This document shows positions 54,338 to 62,751 of a stretch of 64,000 nucleotides of DNA, in pieces. Position numbers and translations under genes: made by a program. The stretch lies in assembly GCA_034659015.1 (NCBI GenBank), contig JAYEGL010000011.1:62001-126000 (forward strand), read 5' to 3'. This DNA comes from Maricaulis sp034659015. GTDB taxonomy: Bacteria > Pseudomonadota > Alphaproteobacteria > Caulobacterales > Maricaulaceae. Below the pieces are notes generated by a model. The model was not told the DNA's origin. It did not search any database and worked only from the letters and a program-made list of their open reading frames with translations. Position 1 is the first letter of the stretch, and every line of letters begins with the position of its first letter.

Positions 54338-55591
54338 ATGCCGCTGACCGCTGTAAAACCCGCCGCCGACCTTCCCGGCTCGCTTGCCGGAGCCTTCGCC
54401 TTTGTCGATCGCCTCCACGAGCAGGGCATGGGCGGCATTCTGCGCTCGCCCTGCCTGCCGTCGCCGGCCCTGTCGAAGGCGCTGGGCTGCGAGGTGGTGG
54501 TCAAGCTGGAGAACCTCCAGGCCACCGGCTCGTTCAAGGAGCGCGGCGCCTATGCCCGCCTGGCCTCGCTGAGCGAGGCCGAGCGCGCCCGCGGCGTGGT
54601 GGCGGCCTCGGCCGGCAATCACGCCCAGGGTGTGGCCCGCCACGCCTCGGCGATGGGGGTAAAGGCGACCATCGTCATGCCCGAGGGCACGCCGATGGTG
54701 AAGGTCCACCAGACCCGCGCCCTGGGCGCGGAGGTGGACATCACCGGCACGGACTTCGATGCCGCCAAGGCGCATGCGTTCTCGCTGTCGGAGGAGACCG
54801 GCGCGGTCTTCATCCATCCCTTCGACGATCCCGTGGTGATGGCCGGGCAGGGGACGCTGGCGGCCGAGATGCTGGCCGAGTATCCGGACCTGGACACGCT
54901 TGTCCTGCCCGTGGGCGGCGGCGGCCTTGCCGCCGGTTGCGGCCTGGCCGCGCGGCGCGTGAAGCCGGATATCGAACTGGTCGGCGTGCAGTCGGACCTC
55001 TTTCCGTCCTTCGCCAATCTCTATCACGGCACGGAGCGGCCGATCGGCGGCTTCACCCTGGCCGAGGGGATCGCCGTGCGCGAACCGGGCCGGCAGACAC
55101 GGGAGATCCTCACGGACATTCTCGACGATGTGGTGCTGGTGGACGAACGCCAGATCGAGCGCGCGCTGAATCTCTTCATCTCGCATCTGCGCGTGCTGCC
55201 GGAAGGCGCCGGCGCGGCCGGGCTGGCCGGCGTACTGGCGGCGCCGGAGCGCTTTGCCGGCAAGCGGGTCGGTCTCGTGCTGACCGGCGGCAATGTCGAT
55301 ACGCGGCTCCTGTCCTCGCTCCTGCTGCGCGATCTGGCGCGCTCGCGGCGCCTGGCGCGGCTGCGCATCGAACTGGTCGATGTGCCGGGCCAGCTCTCCG
55401 CCGTGTCGGAGGTGATCTCGCAGGCCGGCGGAAACGTCACGGACGTGGCCTACCACAAGACCTTCTCCGACCTGCCGGCCAAGGTGACCTATATCGACAT
55501 CTCCCTGGAAGCCCAGGACGCGGCCCACATGGATCGCATCGAGGCGGCCCTGCGCGAGGCAGGCTTCCGCGTGGAGCTGGCGAGCTATTAG
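54338..55591 (+). CDS. ilvA: Threonine ammonia-lyase (biosynthetic, short ACT form)
   Basis: 417 residues. Deaminates threonine to 2-oxobutyrate, the first step of isoleucine synthesis. The PLP lysine is Lys67 in TGSFKERGA, with the Gly-rich phosphate loop at VGGGGLAAG and SAGNHAQG near the substrate. A single ACT-like C-terminal domain (RIELVDVPGQLSAVSEVISQAGGNVTDV, residues ~340-417) makes it the TdcB/IlvA short type, so regulation by isoleucine at enzyme level may be weak. The start follows CGGAG; an in-frame upstream ORF runs through the terminator and is not used. Confidence 0.93.
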   Translation: MPLTAVKPAADLPGSLAGAFAFVDRLHEQGMGGILRSPCLPSPALSKALGCEVVVKLENLQATGSFKERGAYARLASLSEAERARGVVAASAGNHAQGVARHASAMGVKATIVMPEGTPMVKVHQTRALGAEVDITGTDFDAAKAHAFSLSEETGAVFIHPFDDPVVMAGQGTLAAEMLAEYPDLDTLVLPVGGGGLAAGCGLAARRVKPDIELVGVQSDLFPSFANLYHGTERPIGGFTLAEGIAVREPGRQTREILTDILDDVVLVDERQIERALNLFISHLRVLPEGAGAAGLAGVLAAPERFAGKRVGLVLTGGNVDTRLLSSLLLRDLARSRRLARLRIELVDVPGQLSAVSEVISQAGGNVTDVAYHKTFSDLPAKVTYIDISLEAQDAAHMDRIEAALREAGFRVELASY

Positions 55592-55675
55592 TCATGCGCG
55601 TGTTTAAGGTTGAATTCCCCGGCTCGCAATTTATAATTGCATTCAGTCCCTCAAGTCGGAGCGCGTGTGGTCGAA

Positions 55676-56065
55676 ATGGCCAAGCATCCCTGTGTCTACA
55701 TTCTGGCAAGCCGGCGGAACGGAACGCTCTATACCGGTGTGACAGGGGATATCGGCAACCGGGTCATGTTGCACCGGCAAGGGAAAGGCTCGCGTTTCAC
55801 GGCGAAATACGGCGTGCATTGCCTTGTCTGGTACGAATTTCATCAGGACTTCGGTCACGCGATCCAGCGCGAGAAGAATATCAAGGCGTGGAAACGCGCC
55901 TGGAAGCTGGAACTCATAGAGACGTCGAACCCGGACTGGGCCGATCTCTACGAAACCATCCAGATGTGGGCTCCGATGGATCGATCCTGCACCGTCATCC
56001 CAGCGCAAGCTGGGACCCAGCCTCTTCGACCGCGCGCCCCCGTTGGCATGTGTTCTCCAGCATGA
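55676..56065 (+). CDS. GIY-YIG nuclease-domain protein with repeat-derived C-terminus
   Basis: 129 residues. VYILASRRNGTLYTGVTGD with HRQGKGSRFTAKYGVHCLVWYEFH and AIQREKNIKAWKRAWKLELI is the GIY-YIG domain of the YhbQ/UPF0213 group. After PDWADLYETIQMW the reading frame enters the inverted-repeat element at 55991-56131 and gains about 25 residues (TVIPAQAGTQ...) before a stop inside the element. The natural protein would end near residue 105. Function unknown. Confidence 0.85.
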   Translation: MAKHPCVYILASRRNGTLYTGVTGDIGNRVMLHRQGKGSRFTAKYGVHCLVWYEFHQDFGHAIQREKNIKAWKRAWKLELIETSNPDWADLYETIQMWAPMDRSCTVIPAQAGTQPLRPRAPVGMCSPA

Positions 56066-56131
56066 AGGCGGAATATGAATTCTGTTTCACCACCGGGCCG
56101 TCTGGGTCCCAGCTTGCGCTGGGATGACGGT
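55991..56131. repeat. Intergenic inverted repeat, family 3, copy 2
   Basis: Perfect 30-base inverted arms: 55991-56020 (starts ACCGTCATCCCAGCGCAAGC) and 56102-56131. This is a well-known alphaproteobacterial-type intergenic unit, which translates as VIPAQAG in one frame. It supplies the last residues of the GIY-YIG gene. A related but diverged element is at 18061-18224. Confidence 0.9.
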
Positions 56132-56239
56132 CTAAAGGTGCGCGCCGTGGTGTCAGGGACGCCAAAACACAAGCCGTTCCAATTGTCACAACGGCATAGT
56201 AAGACGCGGCAAAACGGCCGCCCGGACTGGAGTTGAGTG

Positions 56240-56893
56240 ATGAAGTTCTTTGTCGATACCGCCGACGTCTCCGAGATCAACGAGCTGAACGAGGCCGGCC
56301 TCGTCGACGGGGTGACGACCAATCCCTCGCTGATCGCCAAATCGGGGCGCGATTTCCTCGAGGTGACGAAGGATATCTGCGACCTGGTGGACGGCCCGGT
56401 CAGCGCCGAGGTCACGGCGCTGGAGGCTGCGGGCATGCTCACCGAGGGCCGCAAGCTGGCGAAGATCGCCGACAATGTGGTGATCAAGCTGCCGCTGACC
56501 TTCGAAGGTCTGAAAGCCTGCCGCACGCTGTCGGGCGAGGGGATCAAGACCAATGTCACCCTCTGCTTCTCGGCCAATCAGGGTCTGCTTGCGGCCAAGG
56601 CCGGCGCCTCCTTCATCTCGCCCTTCATCGGCCGGCTGGACGATCTGGGCGTGGACGGCATGGAGCTGATCGAGAATCTGCGGATCATCTACGACAATTA
56701 CGGCTTCGCCACCGAAGTGCTGGCCGCCTCGATCCGCTCGGCCGACCATGTCCAGCAATGCGCCCTGGCCGGCGCCGATGTCGCCACCGTGCCGCCGGGC
56801 GTGCTCAAGGGGCTGGTCAGGCACACGCTGACCGATGCCGGGCTGGAGGCCTTCCTGGCGGACTGGAAGAAGACCGGCCAGTCGATTCTCTAG
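56240..56893 (+). CDS. tal: Transaldolase (small form)
   Basis: 217 residues. The small decameric class of the transaldolase/fructose-6-phosphate aldolase family: MKFFVDTADVSEI, VTTNPSLIAKSGRDF, and the Schiff-base Lys83 in NVVIKLPLT. Acts in the pentose phosphate pathway. ATG at 56240 is preferred over the adjacent GTG; the site AGTTGAG is weak. GTKTN-type motif GIKTNVTLCFS is present. Confidence 0.93.
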   Translation: MKFFVDTADVSEINELNEAGLVDGVTTNPSLIAKSGRDFLEVTKDICDLVDGPVSAEVTALEAAGMLTEGRKLAKIADNVVIKLPLTFEGLKACRTLSGEGIKTNVTLCFSANQGLLAAKAGASFISPFIGRLDDLGVDGMELIENLRIIYDNYGFATEVLAASIRSADHVQQCALAGADVATVPPGVLKGLVRHTLTDAGLEAFLADWKKTGQSIL

Positions 56894-56915
56894 CCGCGCC
56901 CCGTGACGCCGCGAG

Positions 56916-56935
56916 GAGCCCGGCATGCCGGGCTC
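56916..56935 (+). terminator. Probable terminator after transaldolase
   Basis: A perfect 20-base palindrome, GAGCCCGGCATGCCGGGCTC, 23 bases after the stop codon. No T run follows, so it is less certain. The rest of the 314-base stretch to 57207 holds no gene; it should contain the promoter of the cbb3 operon, though I see no clear FNR/FixK site. Confidence 0.5.
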
Positions 56936-57207
56936 TGCGGTCTTCATACCGGGCTGTCCGCACGCGGGAAATCGCTCCGGTGGCTTCGCCGCTCGGGAGA
57001 TTTCGGGCAGAAAACGCTTGGGAATCAAACCCGAGGCCTGCATAGTCACAGCCAAGAACCGGTTACGCAGGGCGGGCATTCTCCACCACCGCGTCGCGGC
57101 AAGCGCGTGTTGCAGTTCCATTTCGTCGCACGCGACAAATTGCCATAGAGTTTCTGGGGAATTGTGCGCTAAACCGGGCCGACAACAGCCAATCCGGGGG
57201 CGCATAC

Positions 57208-58860
57208 ATGACTTCGTCGCAAGTGCTGCGGCGCGCAGGGGCCGATCCCTCCACTGCCGTCGTCCTTATCATCACCGTTCTGGGGGCACTCTGGTCGCTA
57301 TTCTCGGCGGCCTATGCGCCCGAGGCCGCCATGCGCGGCCAGGCCTGGCTCCTGCTGGGCGGTTTCCTGACGGGCATCATCCTGCTCGTCGGAACGATCG
57401 CCAATGGCGGCGTCGTCAATGACGAGCGCGAATACAACGAGAACCTGGTCAAGGCCGGGGCGATCGCCACCATGTTCTGGGGCATTGCCGGGCTTCTGGT
57501 CGGTGTCGTCATCGCCTTCCAGCTGGCCTTCCCGGTGCTCAATATCGACCAGTTCGGCTTTACCAGTTTCGGCCGTCTGCGCCCGCTGCACACCTCGGCG
57601 GTGATCTTCGCCTTCGGCGGCAATGCGCTGCTGGCGACCTCCTTCTACGTGGTCCAGCGCACCTGCCGCACCCGGATCGCCGGCGGCATCTGGCCGTGGT
57701 TCGTGTTCTGGGGCTACCAGCTCTTCATCGTCATGGCCGCCACCGGCTATGTCATCGGCATCACCCAGTCCAAGGAGTATGCCGAGCCGGAATGGTATAC
57801 CGACCTGTGGCTGACCATCGTCTGGGTGGCCTATCTCCTGGTCTTCCTCGGCACGCTGTGGAAGCGCAAGGAGCCGCACATCTATGTGGCCAACTGGTTC
57901 TACCTGGCCTTCATCGTCACCATCGCCGTGCTGCACGTGGTCAACAATCTGGCCATGCCGGTCTCCTTCTTCGGCGCGCGCAGCTACTCCCTCTTCGCCG
58001 GCGTGCAGGACGCGCTGACGCAATGGTGGTACGGCCACAACGCGGTGGGCTTCTTCCTGACGGCCGGCTTCCTGGGGATCATGTACTACTTCATCCCCAA
58101 GCGCGTTCAGCGCCCGGTCTATTCCTACCGCCTGTCGATCATCCACTTCTGGTCGCTGATCTTCATCTACATCTGGGCCGGTCCGCACCACCTGCACTAC
58201 ACCGCCCTGCCGGAATGGGCGCAGACGCTGGGCATGACCTTCTCGGTGATGCTGTGGATGCCGTCCTGGGGCGGCATGATCAACGGCCTGATGACGCTGT
58301 CGGGCGCCTGGGACAAGCTGCGCACCGACCCGGTCGTGCGGATGCTGGTCCTCTCGGTCGCCTTCTACGGCATGTCGACCTTCGAAGGTCCGGTGATGTC
58401 CGTGCGCGCCGTCAACGCGCTCTCGCACTACACCGACTGGACCGTCGGCCACGTGCACTCCGGTGCGCTGGGCTGGGTCGGCTTCATCTCCTTCGGCGCC
58501 ATCTACTGCCTGGTTCCCTGGCTGTGGAAGCGCAAGGGCATGCACTCGAAAGCCCTGATCGACTGGCACTTCTGGATCGCGACCTTCGGCATCCTGCTCT
58601 ACATCACCTCGATGTGGGTCGCGGGCATCATGCAGGGTCTGATGTGGCGGGCCTATAACGAGCTCGGCTTCCTGGAATTCTCCTTCGTGGAGACCGTGGA
58701 GGCGATGCACATCTCCTACATCATCCGGGCCGTCGGCGGTCTGCTCTATCTGAGCGGCGCGATCATCATGGCCTACAACATGTACCGCACCATCAAGGGC
58801 GACGTGAAAGAGGAAGACGAGAATGTCGTTCCTCAACCCGCCGCCGTTCCGGCCGAATAG
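57208..58860 (+). CDS. ccoN: cbb3-type cytochrome c oxidase, subunit I
   Basis: 550 residues, polytopic. The catalytic heme-copper subunit of the high-affinity terminal oxidase. N-terminal extension with two extra membrane segments (STAVVLIITVLGALWSLFSA and LLLGGFLTGIILLVGTIA), then the usual twelve. Heme and copper ligands include HTSAVIFAFGGNALL, WYGHNAVGFFL, HFWSLIFIYIWAGPHHLHYTA and SHYTDWTVGHVHSG. Starts the ccoNOQP-GHI operon. Confidence 0.97.
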   Translation: MTSSQVLRRAGADPSTAVVLIITVLGALWSLFSAAYAPEAAMRGQAWLLLGGFLTGIILLVGTIANGGVVNDEREYNENLVKAGAIATMFWGIAGLLVGVVIAFQLAFPVLNIDQFGFTSFGRLRPLHTSAVIFAFGGNALLATSFYVVQRTCRTRIAGGIWPWFVFWGYQLFIVMAATGYVIGITQSKEYAEPEWYTDLWLTIVWVAYLLVFLGTLWKRKEPHIYVANWFYLAFIVTIAVLHVVNNLAMPVSFFGARSYSLFAGVQDALTQWWYGHNAVGFFLTAGFLGIMYYFIPKRVQRPVYSYRLSIIHFWSLIFIYIWAGPHHLHYTALPEWAQTLGMTFSVMLWMPSWGGMINGLMTLSGAWDKLRTDPVVRMLVLSVAFYGMSTFEGPVMSVRAVNALSHYTDWTVGHVHSGALGWVGFISFGAIYCLVPWLWKRKGMHSKALIDWHFWIATFGILLYITSMWVAGIMQGLMWRAYNELGFLEFSFVETVEAMHISYIIRAVGGLLYLSGAIIMAYNMYRTIKGDVKEEDENVVPQPAAVPAE

Positions 58861-58869
58861 GGGGCCGTC

Positions 58870-59631
58870 ATGTCAGAACAGAAGAAAAGCCGCTGGAGCA
58901 AGCTCCACAACAAGCTCTTCGAGCAGAACTCCCTGCTCCTGACCGTGGGCATCCTGGTCACGGTCTCCATCGGGGGCATCGTCGAGATCGCCCCGCTCTT
59001 CTACCTCGACTCAACCATCGAGGAGGTGGAAGGTGTGCGGCCCTATACGCCGCTGGAACAGCTGGGCCGGGACATCTACATCCGCGAGGGCTGCTATAAC
59101 TGCCACTCGCAGATGGTCCGCCCGCTGCGTGACGAGGTGGAGCGCTACGGCCACTACTCGCTGGCCGCCGAGAGCATGTACGACCACCCCTTCCAGTGGG
59201 GCTCGAAGCGGACCGGACCGGACCTCGCCCGGGTCGGCGGCAAGTATTCCGACGAATGGCATCGCGACCACCTGCGCGACCCGCAGTCCGTGGTGCCGGA
59301 ATCCATCATGCCGGATTATCCCTTCCTGGAAGAGGCCGAGCTGGACTACGAGAACGTCGCGGCGAACCTGCGGGCCCTGCGCCGCGTGGGCGTGCCCTAC
59401 GACGATGCGATGATCGAGAATGCTGTCTCGGACATCACCACCCAGCTCGATCCCTATGCCGCCGATTATGACGGCTTCCAGGAACGCTATCCGGACGCGC
59501 TGATGCGCGATTTCGATGGCGATCCGTCACGGGTGACCGAGATGGACGCGCTGGTCGCCTATCTCCAGGTGCTCGGCACGATGGTGGACTTCTCGACCTA
59601 CGAGGCCGAAGCCGACGAGAATCTGAGGTAG
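58870..59631 (+). CDS. ccoO: cbb3-type cytochrome c oxidase, subunit II
   Basis: 253 residues. One N-terminal membrane anchor (SLLLTVGILVTVSIGGIVEIAPLFY) and a periplasmic mono-heme c domain, with the heme site CYNCH at residues 75-79 and the conserved QMVRPLRDEVERYGHYSLAAES. Carries electrons to ccoN. Follows ccoN by nine bases. Confidence 0.97.
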   Translation: MSEQKKSRWSKLHNKLFEQNSLLLTVGILVTVSIGGIVEIAPLFYLDSTIEEVEGVRPYTPLEQLGRDIYIREGCYNCHSQMVRPLRDEVERYGHYSLAAESMYDHPFQWGSKRTGPDLARVGGKYSDEWHRDHLRDPQSVVPESIMPDYPFLEEAELDYENVAANLRALRRVGVPYDDAMIENAVSDITTQLDPYAADYDGFQERYPDALMRDFDGDPSRVTEMDALVAYLQVLGTMVDFSTYEAEADENLR

Positions 59632-59635
59632 GGCG

Positions 59636-59833
59636 ATGCACGAGACACTCTCAAACTTTGCCCAGACAGGGGGGCTGCTGATCTTCATCCTCCTGTTTGC
59701 CGGTGTGCTCGCCTACGCGCTCTGGCCCCGCAACCAGGCCAAGTTCGATGCGGCCGCGCGCACGCCCCTGGAAGAAACCGACAAGCCGGAAACGGCCGAT
59801 CACAACAAGGACGAGACCCATGTCCGAACATGA
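59636..59833 (+). CDS. ccoQ: cbb3-type oxidase small subunit CcoQ
   Basis: 65 residues. One membrane helix (GLLIFILLFAGVLAYALWPRNQAKFD) and a charged tail. This small subunit stabilises the complex and links ccoO and ccoP. Its 3' end overlaps ccoP by 14 bases. Sequence and position are typical. Confidence 0.9.
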   Translation: MHETLSNFAQTGGLLIFILLFAGVLAYALWPRNQAKFDAAARTPLEETDKPETADHNKDETHVRT

Positions 59834-60758
59834 TCAAGAACGCGAAAGAGACGCCCACTCGGGCACGGCCACGACCGGCCATGAGTGGGACGGCATCAAG
59901 GAACTCGACACGCCGCTGCCGCGCTGGTGGCTGTGGATCTTCTACGCCTCGATCGCCTGGTCGGTGGTCTATATGATCCTCATGCCGGCCTGGCCGGCCC
60001 TGCCGGGGCTGGCCGGCGAGACGGACCACACGCGCGGCCTGAGGGATCACTCCGAACGCGCCAATGTGGCCGTGGCCATGGAGGAGCTCGAGGCCATGCG
60101 GGCCAGCGGTTTTGCCGCCCTGGAAGGGGCGTCGATCGACGAGATCGAGAACGACCCGCAATTGCTCGGCTTCGTCCGCGCGGCCGGCGAGGCGGCGTTC
60201 GGCGACAATTGCGCCACCTGTCACGGGTCCGGGGCCCAGGGGGCTATCGGCTATCCCAACCTGAACGACGATATCTGGCTGTGGGGCGGCACCTACGAGG
60301 ATATCCGCACCACGCTGCGTTACGGCATCCGGGCGGAACATCCCGATACGCGCTTCTCGTTGATGCCGGCCTTCGGGCGTGACGAACTGCTCTCCAGCGC
60401 GGAGATAGAGAACGTCGCCGACTACGTCCTGTCCCTGTCGGGCCGGGCCGGGGATGCCGGCGCCGAGGCGCTGGCCGCCGGCCAGGAGACCTACGAGATC
60501 CAGTGCGCCTCCTGCCACATGCCGGACGGCAGTGGCGACCGGATGCAGGGCGCGCCGAACCTGGCCGACCAGAACTGGCTCTACGGGTCCGACCGCGAAC
60601 AGGTGATCGGCATTATCCATCGCGGGCCGGCCGGCGTCATGCCGGCGTGGGAGGGCCGCCTGGGCGATGCCACGATCGATGCGCTGGCCGCTTATGTCTA
60701 CCTGCTCGGCGGCGGCGAGGAAGTCGAGACTGCGGCGAACCGTCCCACGGGGCGGTAG
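59820..60758 (+). CDS. ccoP: cbb3-type cytochrome c oxidase, subunit III (diheme)
   Basis: 312 residues from the ATG overlapping ccoQ. N-terminal membrane helix (RWWLWIFYASIAWSVVYMILMP), then two c-type heme domains: CATCH at 131-135 and CASCH at 229-233, with Met ligand candidates MPAFG and MPAWEG. Carries electrons from the bc1 complex or cytochrome c to ccoO. Confidence 0.96.
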   Translation: MSEHDQERERDAHSGTATTGHEWDGIKELDTPLPRWWLWIFYASIAWSVVYMILMPAWPALPGLAGETDHTRGLRDHSERANVAVAMEELEAMRASGFAALEGASIDEIENDPQLLGFVRAAGEAAFGDNCATCHGSGAQGAIGYPNLNDDIWLWGGTYEDIRTTLRYGIRAEHPDTRFSLMPAFGRDELLSSAEIENVADYVLSLSGRAGDAGAEALAAGQETYEIQCASCHMPDGSGDRMQGAPNLADQNWLYGSDREQVIGIIHRGPAGVMPAWEGRLGDATIDALAAYVYLLGGGEEVETAANRPTGR

Positions 60759-60799
60759 GTCGCATCCACGAACCACTGGAACCGGGATAAAGCGCCGTC

Positions 60800-62281
60800 A
60801 TGAGTGATACGTCCAATCGCGCCATGGCGGCGCCCGGTGTCCGGAAGTCCAAGGCTGAAGCGGTGAATGCCGCGGAAACGCGCGAGCTCTACAAGAAGCG
60901 CGAGCCGATCTATCCCAAACTCGCCCACGGCAAGTTCCGGACCGTGAAATGGTTCGTCATGGCCGTGACGCTGGGCATCTACTATCTCGTGCCCTTCCTG
61001 CGCTGGGACCGCGGTCCCGAAGCGCCCGACCAGGCAGTGCTGGTCGATTTCGCCGGCCGGCGCTTCTACTTCTTCTTCATCGAGATCTGGCCGCAGGAAG
61101 TCTACTATATCACCGGCCTCCTGATCCTTGCCGCGCTGGGGCTGTTCCTGGCCACGGCGCTGTTCGGCCGGGTCTGGTGCGGCTATGCCTGCCCCCAGAC
61201 CGTCTGGACCGATCTCTTCATCTGGGTCGAGCGCGCCTTCGAGGGCGACCGCAATGCCCGCATCAAGCTCGACCGGGCGCCGATGTCCTTCAACAAGGCC
61301 TGGCGCAAAACCGGCAAGCACGCGGTCTGGCTGCTCATCGCCCTGGCGACGGGCGGGGCCTGGATCCTCTATTTCCACGACGCCTACGACGTCCTCGGGA
61401 ATTTCTTCACCGGCCAGGCCGAGCCGTCCTCCTACCTGTTCGCCGGCATCCTGACGTTCACCACCTACACGCTCGCCGGCACGATGCGCGAGCAGGTGTG
61501 CACCTATATGTGTCCCTGGCCGCGCATCCAGGCGGCGATGACCGATCGCGACGCGCTGAACGTCACCTACCGGGTCGACCGGGGCGAGCCGCGCGGACCG
61601 CACAAGAAAAACGAGAGCTGGGAGGGCCGCGGCGACTGCATCGACTGCAAGCAGTGCGTGGCGGTCTGCCCGATGGGCATCGATATCCGCGACGGCGCCC
61701 AGCTGGAATGCATCCAGTGCGCCCTGTGCATCGATGCCTGCGACGACATCATGAAGAAGGTTGGCCGGCCGACCGGGCTGATCACCTACGAGACCGACGA
61801 CAATATCGACCGTTTCCAGAAGGGCGAGAAAGCGGTCTACAAATTCATCCGTCCGCGCACCATGGTCTATGCCACCGCCTTCGCGATCGTGGCGGCGATC
61901 ATGCTGGGCGCGCTGCTCACCCGGTCCGAGCTGGAGCTCAACTCCCAGCGCGACCGCAATCCGAACTTCGTGATCCTGTCGGACGGTTCGGTGCGCAACG
62001 GCTACAATCTCAAGGTCGTCAACAAGGCCAACGAGCCGCGCACCCTGACCCTGTCGATCGAGGGCGATCCGCAGATCCAGACCCGCCTGCTCGGCGCGCC
62101 TGACAATGCGCCGATGCAGCTGACCGTCGATGCCGACCGGACGCAGGACTTCATGATATACCTGACCCTGCCGGCCGGCGCGATCGACAGTTCGCGCGAG
62201 GAATTCGAGTTCCGCGTGACCGATACACGCACCGGCGAAACGGCGACCACGCCCTCGATGATCGTCACCGGAGCGGAATGA
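60800..62281 (+). CDS. ccoG: Cytochrome oxidase accessory protein CcoG/FixG
   Basis: 493 residues. About five membrane segments, two 4Fe-4S clusters (CIDCKQCVAVCP and CIQCALCIDACD), a CGYACPQTVW segment, EQVCTYMCPW, and an immunoglobulin-like C-terminal domain (TLTLSIEGDPQIQTRL). CcoG proteins reduce copper for oxidase assembly. Overlaps ccoH by an ATGA at 62278-62281. Confidence 0.95.
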   Translation: MSDTSNRAMAAPGVRKSKAEAVNAAETRELYKKREPIYPKLAHGKFRTVKWFVMAVTLGIYYLVPFLRWDRGPEAPDQAVLVDFAGRRFYFFFIEIWPQEVYYITGLLILAALGLFLATALFGRVWCGYACPQTVWTDLFIWVERAFEGDRNARIKLDRAPMSFNKAWRKTGKHAVWLLIALATGGAWILYFHDAYDVLGNFFTGQAEPSSYLFAGILTFTTYTLAGTMREQVCTYMCPWPRIQAAMTDRDALNVTYRVDRGEPRGPHKKNESWEGRGDCIDCKQCVAVCPMGIDIRDGAQLECIQCALCIDACDDIMKKVGRPTGLITYETDDNIDRFQKGEKAVYKFIRPRTMVYATAFAIVAAIMLGALLTRSELELNSQRDRNPNFVILSDGSVRNGYNLKVVNKANEPRTLTLSIEGDPQIQTRLLGAPDNAPMQLTVDADRTQDFMIYLTLPAGAIDSSREEFEFRVTDTRTGETATTPSMIVTGAE

Positions 62282-62751
62282 TGAAGTCCTTCTTCAACCC
62301 CGTACGCGGCTGGCATGTGCTGGTCCTGATCGTGCTCTTCTTCAGCGTGACGATCGGCGTGAATGCCACCTTCATTACCCTGGCGATGCGGACCCACCCG
62401 GGCGAGGACGTGCCGCGCTCCTACTATCAGGGGCTGAACTACAACGAGACGCTGGCCCGCCGGCATGCCCAGGAGACGCTGGGCTGGACGGCGCGGGTGA
62501 ATGTCGTGGAGGGCGATCTTCTGGTCGAGGTCAGCGACGATGCCGGCGAGCCGGTGCCCGGCCTCGATCTGGTCGGCACGCTCAATCATCCCACCAATAC
62601 CTCGCGCGATTGTCCGCTCGATTTCGCCGAGACGCGCTCGGGTCTCTACCGCGTCACGCTGCCGTGCAGCGAGGCCGGTCAGTGGCATCTGCGCGCGCGC
62701 AATGACGGCGAGGCTCCCTTCGAGATGGAGCACGAGCTTTGGCTGCGCTAG
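62278..62751 (+). CDS. ccoH: FixH/CcoH family accessory protein
   Basis: 157 residues. Single N-terminal membrane helix (GWHVLVLIVLFFSVTIGVNATFI), then a periplasmic domain of the FixH type (SYYQGLNYNETLARRHAQETLGW, with PLDFAETRSGLYRVTLPC). Needed for oxidase assembly, in complex with CcoI. Two in-frame ATGs (62278, 62281) lie at the start. The 3' end overlaps ccoI by 13 bases. Confidence 0.92.
   Translation: MMKSFFNPVRGWHVLVLIVLFFSVTIGVNATFITLAMRTHPGEDVPRSYYQGLNYNETLARRHAQETLGWTARVNVVEGDLLVEVSDDAGEPVPGLDLVGTLNHPTNTSRDCPLDFAETRSGLYRVTLPCSEAGQWHLRARNDGEAPFEMEHELWLR

Noticed and set aside
56894..57207. FNR/FixK site before ccoN
   Set aside because: Looked for TTGAT-N4-ATCAA; only partial matches such as TTGGGAATCAA with wrong spacing were found.
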